DNA of 64,000 bases from Craspedostauros australis (lineage: Eukaryota; Bacillariophyta; Bacillariophyceae; Mastogloiales; Achnanthaceae): assembly GCA_026770025.1 (NCBI GenBank), contig JAMXDE010000016.1:372001-436000 (forward strand), read 5' to 3'. Positions 31,821 to 41,671 of this stretch are shown here, one piece after another. The position numbers and the translations under genes are program-made. Under the pieces are notes generated by a model that made no database searches, was not told the origin of the DNA, and saw nothing but the letters and a program-made list of their open reading frames with translations. Numbering within the stretch: the stretch's first letter is position 1; the number at the start of each line of letters is the position of its first letter.

Positions 31821-33989
31821 ATGGCGGAAGAGACAACCTCTGCCACGCTGGAAGAGCTGCAAGCGCAGCTCGAAGCGATCACGGTCGAGAACGCTCGCCT
31901 CACACAGGTGACGTTGACGGCCGAAGCCGCCGCACAAGCGGCGAACGCGGCTGTAGCCACTGCCCAAGCAGCAGCAACAGCCACCACGACCCCAAGCCGT
32001 TCCGGTCTCGGACGCAGCCGATCGGTTGACGCCACACGAACCCGGACGGACCAGTCCTTCCTCAATGACAGCCTCTTCGACATGGGAACACCCATGCCCA
32101 AGAAGAGCAGAAAGTCAGGCGAGGACAGTGACGACGACGACGATGATCTCTCTGGGAAACCAACTGTTCCCATCATGAGAGGTATCCTCAAGCAAGGACG
32201 CAACTGGGTACCCTGGACCGCAGGCGCACCAAACGCGCAGTGGACCGGCCTCCAAGACGAGTCACACACCAGGTGGACCAACTCTCAACAACAGAGAATC
32301 TTCCATAATGGTGCTGACTCCAACAACCAGACCAAGCAAGAGCAAGGACTCATCGACAAGTTCAAGAAAGGAGGGAACATCCAGCAGTTCATCCGCCTGG
32401 TGCGAAACCACATGGCAAGAACTGGACTCCTCACCATGGCGTACATTGCTGACGACAACGCAGAGTCAGAGATGACTTGCGTTCTGGACTCACCAGCCGC
32501 CTTCACTCTTGAAGATGCCACTGAGCACTTCAACGAGTACCACCTGAAGTGGGATCACTACGACGTCCAGAACAACGAAACAGCCGCAGCGTTCTTCCAT
32601 GATAGTCTTGATCCAGTCCTCGAAGACCAGCTCATGAACCGAATCGAGCCGAAGGTCCATGACAACTTCATCACTCTCTTCGTGGCATTTATGAACAGCA
32701 ACTCGGCCAACTCCTTGGATGAGCAGGACGCCCTTGCCTCCAAGATCCGCGAAGTCAACTGCAGACGTTTTCCAAACGAGAACGTCGGTCTCATGGCAGT
32801 CCACCTTCGTGCTCTTTGCAAGCGCCTCGACGACGCCGGTCGCTTCGACCTCCGTCTCCTCTGAACCATCCTCGATGCCTTCCTCCAGGCTGGAGGACAG
32901 ATCCGATCTGGTGAACAGTACCGACGTCCTCTCTATGTGATGAAGGATGACCTTGAGGAAATCCTCATGCGTCTTCCCATCTTCACGTACGAGCACGCTC
33001 TCCCCGAGCTTGCCGCAAAGGAGCTCACATGGATGGCAATCTGCAACAAGGCCCAGTCGTCGTACGACAACGAGGTGCGCAGAAATCACTGGCATGCCAT
33101 CAGGCGTACCAAAGATAGCAACGTGCCCAGGTACTCGTATGCCAACAACGCCATCCAGAATCCAAGCGCCAACGTTCTCGAGCAACACAAGGGTTTCTCT
33201 AAGAATGACGGAAAGAGGAACAGCACCAGGAAGCCCAAGGAACGCGACGCCAAACGCAACACAGGCCAGAGCTGGACGTCCAAAGCCCCCAAGCCCGGTG
33301 AACCACAGCGCAAGCTTGTCAATGACAAGACGTTCATGTGGTGCACCAAGTGCCGCCGCTGGCGTCTCTCACACAACACCGAGAGCCACCAGGATAACTT
33401 CAAGTTCAAGGCGAAGGCTAAAGGCAAGCATGTTCCCAAGCAGGACAACCTCTCCATCGATATGGCTGCGTGGACGTGCTTCACAGCCACCTCCAGTCAA
33501 GACAAAGACACCTGGTGGTCCCTCATCTGGAACCTCTTCACCTCCTTCAACTACTTTGGTAGCATCATTGGAATGGTTCTTCTCTTCGCTTCACTCCAAG
33601 TCATCACTATCGGAGTAGAGTATGGGTGGTACATCGCGGCAGCTAATGCCTGGATGCTCATCGCCATAACTCTACTACTCCACCATACGAACGTTCCACA
33701 AAGACCCAACTCAATCAACTCCTCTGACTTAGCCTATAACAAGGCACAAGTCAAAGAACGGTTCAAGCAAGCGCATAAACGTCCAACACACTTCAATGGG
33801 GCTGTGAAACGCAGTCTCTACGACCTTGTGATGGAAAGTCTCGACCCAGATGGACCCAAACCCGTAAACGTGTCGAAAGGAAACTCTTCACGAACAAAAC
33901 GTGTGTGGCATCCCCAGGCTCGGACCAAATCTCGCAATCACAGATCAAAACGTCGTCACTGGAATCAATCGAAAAATTCCACTTACTAG
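31821..33989 (+). mobile_element. Copia/CoDi-like gag without pol, interrupted by an in-frame TGA
   Basis: One frame runs from ATG 31821 to a stop at 33987-33989, broken only by a TGA at 32862-32864. The first part (347 residues) has a coiled-coil start (ATLEELQAQLEAITVENARL), an acidic linker and a Gag-like helical domain (NIQQFIRLVRNHMARTGLLT, EYHLKWDHYDVQNNETAAAF). The second part continues the helical domain, then a basic region and a zinc-knuckle-like CX2C-X6-H-X4-H at about 33336-33390 (WCTKCRRWRLSHNTESH), typical of diatom Copia Gag proteins. After it come two hydrophobic segments (about 33540-33690) and a basic tail. No protease, integrase or reverse transcriptase follows. The element is therefore truncated or nonautonomous. 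The TGA may be a disabling mutation or a readthrough site. Confidence 0.75.
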
Positions 33990-34459
33990 CTGCAGAGAAT
34001 GTAAAATGGGGTCACGATAGCACTAGTTGTAGAGTTTTGGCCCCTTGTTGCCACTGGTTTGCTTGCTTTTGGGAGAAACAGCGATAGTACATTTAGAGTT
34101 ATTTCGTGTTGTTCCTCCATGATCCGTCTTCTACGTCACAGGACGGATTCGACGTCATGCGAAACCACTCACAACACAAGATGTGAGTGCGTCTCGCAGC
34201 ACGTGGCCCTTGCTCCGCGACACAACGTGATGGCTGCGCGGCGCACACCAATCGCGCCGCAACACACATGGACCACGACACAAAAATAACGGTCCTCGTG
34301 GCAAAAATCACACCACTCATCACAAAACACAAAAAAACTCAAACCCAAACACAACACATCACATCACAATCCTCCATGCCATCAAGCAGACGATGCGCAC
34401 ACAACCATTCGAATCACAGGTGTGCCTATAACATATACTACTACTACTACGATTTGCAG
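33990..34459. other. Spacer between gag remnant and transposase
   Basis: These 470 bases have no gene. A hairpin of 8 base pairs with an 8-base loop lies at 34166-34189 (CACTCACA and TGTGAGTG). No convincing terminal inverted repeat matching the other side of the transposase was found. Confidence 0.4.
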
Positions 34460-37069
34460 CTACACCTCTGCTGTGTTGGCATCCTGCTCTGCTTTGCTGT
34501 GATGCTCGGTCTTGCCAACGAACATGGCCACTTTGAATGTGTTCATGGTGGGTGCTGCCTCGGCCTTGCTGTTGTTGTTGTTGTTGTTGTTGTGAGGCTC
34601 AATGATCTCGGCTTTGCTCTTGCTGGGCGTCTTCTTCTTCTTGCCTTTCTTCTGTTGCTCAGCCTCCTCGTTGGCTTTGGTGGTGACAACGATTTGCTTC
34701 TCCAGCAATGGAATGAGGCTGCTGGTTGTTCGCAGGTTCGTTTTCAGGCACTGCAGTCCACTGACAGCCATCACCTTGAGGGCATCATCGTACATACCTT
34801 TGATGTCGGGCTTGGCGTACTTGAAGCCAGCTGATTTGCCTTTCTTGCCTGTTGCGGTTGGCTTCTTGGTGGTCGTGTTGGTTGCCTCCTCCTCCTCCTC
34901 CAACGCGAAGTCCGTGTGAGACACGGTAACGCCGATCTCGTTGCCATGCTTGTCAGTTTCAGTGAACGTTTGTTTCCGCACATTCATGCTCAGGCCCTTG
35001 CGCTCCGTCACAAATTTGTCACCTCCTTTCGCAGCACAAATTGCGTAGGCGATCTGATGGTGGCGAACATACGCGCGCGCGACCTTGTCCAGCCCAAATT
35101 GCTCCCAACAGGTTTTGCAAGCACCCCACAACGCATCAGTGGTGAACATGCGACTCCTGTGGTGCTTACCTTGATGTGCTGACATGTGTTTCGATATTGC
35201 TGGGAATATCGCATCGTCTTTCACATTCGTGATGGGAGAATTTGATGGTTGGAATTGTAGATGCCATCCGCGACTGTCGAACTCCTCGTTGATGAACCTG
35301 AGTAGTTCCGTGTCTCTGTGTGGCCCCAAGCCATCCATCTGGTACCGAATCACCACGTTCTTTCCCGTTTCGGCCTTGATTTTGGTGGCGAGCGAATCCA
35401 GTGCGGGGATTTCTTTTTTGCAGAAGAATTTCTTGAGGCTGTATTTCGGCTTGGGCTTATCAGGTGCACCATCTATTTCCTTGTTGCCTGTGATCTCCAG
35501 TGGTTGAAAGTACAGTTCACCCTTCTTGCGAGAGATTTTGTTGGGATCAGGAAGGTGCTTGTACTTGGTTGGCGAGACCCAAGTTTGCTTGTACGTGGTC
35601 TTCTGCGCTCGGACCATGCGTCCAACATGTTCGAAGCTGACCCGATACGCCTTTCCTCCTTGCCCAAAGCAGTTGTCTGTTGGAGCGAACGCTGTTGATG
35701 CAATTGCCATGGTCTTTTCGATGTGGCACTTGTGGTGCACAGCATGCTTCACAGGCTTAACTCCCATTTGGGGCACATGTTTGAGATTCTTCCGAGCGAC
35801 AATAGAGTAGAACCACTTCTCATCCATGTGAACAACAACAACTTGTGTATTCTCGAACTGCTCAGCTGATTCCCAGAACACACAGAAGCCCTTGGCCCAC
35901 CTGTTGCGCTTCACCTTGATGTCACCCTTGATCTTGGGGAGCATTGTTGTAGAACGGTAGTTGCTGCCCTCCAATCCCATCACGTATGTTCGAATGGTGT
36001 TCGCGCAAACGCATTGGACGTTGCCGTTTCCTGCTAGTTTGCGTGCAATATCGTCCCACGAGATTGCGCCATTGCATCGTCGCAACACATCCTGGAGCTC
36101 AAATTGCAGGAAGGGACCACACTCCAACCACGAATCAGACAGGGATTTTGCGGATGCCAGCTCTTCAGGCAAAGCATGGTCAAAGGCATAGCAGATGTCC
36201 TCAGTCGTCAACCGTTGTTGTGGATGCTTAACCCGCAGTTGTTTCGCAAAGATGGCATGCGGCGTGAAGTATTGCTTTTGCTTCTTGGAGCAGGTGAAGA
36301 TGGTGCTGCCTGCATCACTGCGCTTCTTCCGTTCCAGCTTGTTCTGTTGGAATTTCTTGATGTTGCGATCGACGGTGCTAGTGCCAATATCCCATGCGTG
36401 GGCGATCAATTTCATGTTGGCTGGGATCCCACCCAAATTGAAATAGAGAATGATGTAGTTTTGCTGTTCATCTCTGCCAAGTTGTTTCTTTCTATTGGTG
36501 GGCTTAGTGTTGGTACGCCCTCCATCCTTTCGCAGCCATCCTTTTGTTGTTGCGCCTCTCTTCATCTGCTTCGTGAGACAGGCGATTGCTGTTGCCTTCT
36601 GCTGCCGCGAGACCTTGAGAAAAGCTGCGATTTTGGCTTCTTTCGATTCCGTGGTAGTGGGGGATGGTGTGGGGGGCTTAGCCTTGTTGTTGACACGCGT
36701 AACAGCGACGGAGTGATGCTGGGGAGAAAGGAGGGAAGGCTTAGCAAGGCCACCAGCAGTGCGAGTCCGCGCGAAGGTAGCAAGGCTGCGTGGTGTGCAG
36801 AGATCCTCACGAACAACGTACATTCGGCTCTGCCCCATCACTGGAGGTACCATGACCATTGCCACCTCTCCTGGTGCGAGAGGCCCATCGCGTTGGATGG
36901 TAGCGCCATCTGTGGTCTGCTTCATTGGAAACTGGACATGGCATATGCCCAGATCTTGGATCTTGTCATTTGAGTCCGTGTGGAGTGCCACCTTCACACA
37001 ATCCCCAGCGCGCAACATGCTTGTGAGGTGCAGAGTACAGTGATTGCGGGATGATACAACTACGTCCAA
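34460..37069 (-). mobile_element. Mariner-like (Tc1/mariner, DD39D-type) transposase gene
   Basis: The protein is 869 residues. Residues from about 220 include a helix-turn-helix region (LIAHAWDIGTSTVDRNIKKF) and then the catalytic core. The three acidic residues sit in VVHMDEKWFYS (about 35820), RYQMDGLGPH (about 35333) and SPITNVKDDAIF (about 35216), with 38 or 39 residues between the second and third. This is the spacing of plant/protist mariner-like elements. The frame is intact, with no stop or shift, so it may still be active or recent. The first 105 residues (MLRAGDCVKVALHTDSNDKI, GEVAMVMVPPVMGQSRMYVV) form an extra beta-rich domain not usual in mariner transposases. The C-terminus is a basic, Asn/Lys-rich tail with NNNNNNN. 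Flanking terminal repeats could not be identified. Confidence 0.85.
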
Positions 37070-37605
37070 TGTGGGTGAAGGTTGATAGAACTGTGTTATT
37101 GTGTGTTTTTGTTTGAAGTGATGATTTACAAAGATAAGTTTGTTGAGATTATGAGCTCATCAATAAGAGCTCATCATCTCCCTGTTTTCTACTTCTTGGC
37201 TCCACTAATGGTGCTATTCACCATTGTCCATTGTGTTGTAACCATGCCAAACTGCTGGTTACTCCTGCTAATTAGTGTATCTGCGTCCAAACATGTGCTA
37301 TGACACATGTTTGGAGGTCTAATAGAGTCTCTTTGATCCTCTTGGATCATCTTCCTAATTTTGTCTTGGGTCTGAAACCCGCATCACATTTTCCGAATTC
37401 TATCGAGTAGTTTTCTTGGATCTTTCAAATCGAAGTGTGATTGACACAAAGGACTCAAAACTCGAACAACATTTGGATTGATTCAGCACACATGGCCTAA
37501 CAACAAGGGAACTCATGGTGAATACTAGCTGTGTGCCAATAGAGGTTGCAAGCTGATTGTACGAGATTGGCTGGTCATGACGCACACCAGGCACACAAGG
37601 AGAAC
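37070..37605. other. Spacer upstream of the transposase
   Basis: AT-rich, no gene. A near-perfect hairpin with 11-bp arms occupies 37287-37314 (CCAAACATGTG, six-base loop, CACATGTTTGG), about 220 bases from the transposase start. It could belong to the transposon's subterminal region. A direct pair of gagctcatca units lies near 37152-37175. Confidence 0.5.
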
Positions 37606-37780
37606 AGCACAGCACAGCACAGCACAGCACAGCACAGCACAGCACAGCACAGCACAGCACAGCACAGCACAGCACAGCACAGCACAGCACAGCACAGCAC
37701 AGCACAGCACAGCACAGCACAGCACAGCACAGCACAGCACAGCACAGCACAGCACAGCACAGCACAGCACAGCACAGCAC
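37606..37780. repeat. Perfect pentanucleotide array (AGCAC)35
   Basis: This is an uninterrupted run of 35 AGCAC units, 175 bases, without a single visible mismatch. A degraded continuation (cgcagcacggcgcagcgcacc) follows at about 37790-37812. Because five is not a multiple of three, every frame is open on both strands and reads a five-residue repeat, so apparent proteins here are artefacts. Confidence 0.98.
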
Positions 37781-39160
37781 CAGTCATTGACGCGCAGCAC
37801 GGCGCAGCGCACCACAGAACGGCATGGACAACACAGGAGGATGGTCACAAGGTGCCTTGTACCATCCACTCTTTCCTTTGTGGGAAGGTCACAGTCATTC
37901 TACATTCTGTGCAAGCTATGACTACAAGCAGCAGAGAAACAGGAGGAACTCGTTCGAGATGCGCTGTCTTTTCTGTGTTCACTTTGTGAGGAGAATTTTG
38001 TTGCCTCTGTTGTGTCGTTGTGGAATGGATTCGCAATTCGGGACTCGCACAGTGTTCCCATTGTTGGGCACATGCGGTCGAATTCTGGGTATTCTCCGTG
38101 GCCCCCAACAGCAAAAACTGATTGAGAACACCAAAATCAACACAACAACACGACAATGGAGAAACACAACAAAACTCCACAAGCGCTGTCGAACAGCATC
38201 AACAGCACTGCGACAACCAGCGGTCCAGTGCAAGATCTGAGGGCATAGGCGGAACCGCCATGGAAAGTTTGGTGGATGAGCGAGAGGGGGATGCCATCGT
38301 GGTTGATTTGGGACCGTGGCAGGCCCACGCGCAAACAAGACGATTTGGAGGAACATTGACTCGTTGGATATGGTCTCTGCCTGGAATGCACAGGCCATTC
38401 CAACGACCATGGATGGGCAAGATGCATCCAAGAGGATACTATGAATATGCACACGAAGTTTGAGGGTCGGGGGTGGCCTGGAAGGTGCCCTCCGCAAGAA
38501 ACAAGTGGCAGGCAAGAGTTTTTTGGTGGGTGGCGGCGGACACATCACATGACTTCGCTGGTGATGGGTGCCATTCACAAGTCACCCAGATCGCCAAGCC
38601 ACCCATTCAAGATGTGTTCAAAATTAACTCAGGGATTGGTTCATGAAGCGCCAGAAAAAACAAAGGTCTGGAAGAGGCTTCAGCCTGGGATGCACACGAA
38701 AGGGATTTTTTTGGGTGTCGGAAAAACAGCATGATGACATCATCACATGGAGGTGTACCTTTGGAGGTATGAACTCCCAACCCATTCTGAACACATCAGT
38801 GTGTCGCCAGAGAATGTTGGAACGCATGGGGAGCATGTGGAGGAGCTTCAAGGATCGTATCGACGAGATACGGATCCAAATACGAACGGCATCCGTGTCG
38901 AAATCGGGTGTTCGAAATTTCTGCGTTTCAGTGCAGGGACCCTTTGGGATATCCAATGCGCCCAGATTATTCTGTCCTTCATGGGGTGGATAGATGGGGG
39001 GGGGGGGGGGGTATCCGGAGCTAATGCAGTGCGCATATTGTGAAAATGCCAGGGATGACAATGATGATAATGGGTGCTGAAGGTAGGGCAGCATGGTGCC
39101 ATCGGGAATTTTTTGCACCCACCACCTGACTGACAGCAAGCCAAAACGACATTAAAAATA
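37781..39160. other. Noncoding part of the island with a G16 tract
   Basis: Only short, overlapping frames without known motifs are present. A run of 16 G lies at 38996-39011. The sequence is Gly/Trp/Arg-codon-rich in several frames but lacks a convincing start and end. I see no gene. Confidence 0.4.
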
Positions 39161-39339
39161 AAGTTCAAGTTGGATTTTCATGTGCTGTTGTGACATGATC
39201 CGGAAGGGATGGCCTAGCTGACTGCCAGATTCTAGGAATCTGATGGTGAAGTCAACGTGGGGCGACCGTCTGGAGATTAGTAGTGTGTGACAATGAAGTA
39301 GATTAGAGTTGTTGTTGCTGATCTTGAGTTGTGCTATTT

Positions 39340-39870
39340 GTTATTTGAATAGTCTGCATTGTGAGTTGATCAGTTTGAGATGTAGGATGAAGAAACGATA
39401 GTCAGTCTGAATGGTGCGGCTCTGCACTGACCTTCAGAGGTTCAGTGCTGAGGGCGGACAGGTCCTCTCTTTCTCTCTTTCTCCAGTATCTCATCGTAGT
39501 CATTCTATGTTCGAGTACTAAGCTTTGCCACCTTGATTGAGGTTGAGATCGAGAACACAGGTTGTCGAGCCGAGGGAATTTGATGTAAGATTCCCTGCAT
39601 GTGTTGAAGCGGGGAAGATCTCTTGACTGTTGTCGTGCAGGGTTATCAGGTTGGTTAGCTGACAACGGAATTCAGGTTGGCTGCATTACAATAGTTCAGG
39701 AGAGCACATAGTTCCCAGGGTGTCTTGATCCCATTGACTTCGGATAGTGTTTGAGTCAGTGGTGATTCATGATTGAGTGTGGGAGAAGGAGGGAAAAGAG
39801 CAATTGTTCCGTATTTGTTGGTGGAGGTTTCGCGCCAAAAATTCGCGCCAAAATAATTTCATTGGTGCGA
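39340..39870 (-). repeat. Dispersed repeat copy 2 (LTR-like), inverted orientation
   Basis: Read on the minus strand, this stretch repeats the blocks of 28900-29560 in the same order. They are GCGCCAAAA at 39845-39853, TGTTTGAGTCA at 39748-39758, GAGCACATAGTTCCC at 39702-39716, GGTTCAGTGCT at 39439-39449 and GTAGGATGAAGAAACG at 39382-39397. The gaps are 95, 42, 266 and 53 bases, against 79, 38, 247 and 50 in copy 1. An additional TTTTGGCGCG is duplicated at its outer end. The copies are strongly diverged, so the family is old. Confidence 0.6.
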
Positions 39871-39899
39871 CAAGGAACACACTGAGTGAGAAGTAGTCC

Positions 39900-41671
39900 G
39901 TTCTTTAGATGAACTTCAACTGTTCATAAAATGTTAACTTCGATATTCAGAATAAACGATAGCCAAGATTCTGTATGAACTGTCTAGTTTTAATTTTAAA
40001 TGGTGTGTTGTTGAGATATAACATCATAAGCAGTGATTTGATGGTTTTGGGTGTGCTCTATTTTAGTCTACTTTAACATGAGTCATCACGAGTAAAACTC
40101 AACAAAGCTCCACAACTAGTGTTATCGCGAGTGCATCAACTACGATCTGAAGGTCGTAGGCCATGTACCGGAGGGAAATCACCATAGATATCGCTTCGGA
40201 AGGATCCCTCCTCGACACAAGTGGTGTTCTGTTGTCATCATGTCGATGTTGATGTCAATGTTGGCTGTGTCCGCGCATGATACATGAGACCAATGCAAAG
40301 ATCGCATGGAATAGAATAGAAGGAGGATTGCTGATGGCGTCTCCATTCTCTTCGCAGATACCTGCCTCATTTCCTAATTGTTCGCGCTGCCTCCATGCCG
40401 GTGAGTGCCGCCAGGGAAGAAAGCCGCCAAAGTGGTCACCAACGGTCACAGAACATCTCAAGGGTCATCGAATGCCTCTCTGTCTTCGCCCAACGGAGAG
40501 TCTTCGCGGTTCCGACGAACAGTTGTTCACGAGATGTCACACAACTTGTGCGAAGTTGTGTTGTGTTCGTCACAGGAATGCTTGTGAGCGTGAAGCGGGA
40601 GAGCCACAAACTCCGACACTAACGCAAATCGCCTCCTGATCTGAAGAGTAGGAATTCTTCACTTGTGGCCCCAAACCAGGGCCCACGTTCGTAATTATTG
40701 AGTGGCGTAGCTGCACAGTAAAATGCATCAGCGTTGGAGTGTTCATGCCAGGGCTACGCAACATCGGCACAGGCCTAATTCACCCATCATTGTAAGTCGC
40801 AAGAAGCGAGACTCTTCTGCTCTCAGAACTAAACCGCCCCTCCATCCTCGCATGCCCAACCAAAATGCGAACAAGTGTTTCATCCCTGCGAAGCGCATCA
40901 GCTTCGACAACCTGGTTGTGCTTGCGCGGTATCACAGAGGCGACGATCACGATAGACCCTTCCGCCCGAACAGTTGGCGAGTCTTTTTCTCTCTCCTTTT
41001 CACCAGGGGAGGCGCAAACCCAGACACCGATTCATCGCTTGCGTTCTTGCGTTGAAGTGATCACGATCTTGATGTATGTTCCGCTGCTCTACTCCAAGAG
41101 TGTTGTTTACCGAATGAGTTGTGGTGGTTGCGTGTTGCGTGCGAAAACACATAGTGTGTGCTTGTGGAAATCAGACCGCGACAAAGTCCTCTTCTGGCAC
41201 AGACGAGAATTGCGGATCAAGAAGAATGACAGATGATGATGTGTGGAGATGAGTAAGAGCAGCATGTTCCATGTGTGCTTGTCCTACCATACTCGCATGC
41301 ACTGTGCTGGTACGTATTATTGTTCAGGCCCAATGTATGATGTTCGTGAGGGAGGGTCATGCTGGACAATAAATGTTGGGCATCTGCATTTATCCATACA
41401 GTCTTTCTATCCAACGGTGATGTCACCAGGTTGTGAAGGTTCTGGTTGCAGAGGAGCTTTGGCCTCCCTGGAAATAATGCCATTCTCGCACCATGTTGTC
41501 TTGTGCACAACATCAAACATGCAAACAAGATGACGCAAACAAGCTGATCCAAACAACCAACAAATCAAACTCTTCATCTCATAAATCCATCCAAGTTGTC
41601 AACCAACAACACCAAACAAACAACTATCAACCCTGAACGATCAATCACCAACTACCAATTACCGAGCAACC
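39900..41671. other. Right edge of the island and promoter of the Cys-rich protein gene
   Basis: These 1.77 kb have no recognisable gene. The first part is AT-rich (for example around 39950-40080). From about 41500 the sequence becomes CA-rich (caacaacaccaaacaaacaac), as expected for the 5' UTR of the gene starting at 41672. Confidence 0.4.

Noticed and set aside
30830-34024. Shared 11-mer ACGATAGCACT on both sides of the gag as an LTR pair
   Set aside because: An isolated 11-base match is expected by chance many times in a window this size; no collinear second block was found.
37400-37989. Long Cys/Ala/Leu/Val- and Ser/Thr/Ala/Gln/His-repeat reading frames over the AGCAC array
   Set aside because: They follow automatically from a period-5 repeat that has no stop in any frame; no start context or flanking coding sequence supports them.
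38996-39011. G16 run as a functional element
   Set aside because: Simple homopolymer of uncertain true length; no flanking structure supports a role.
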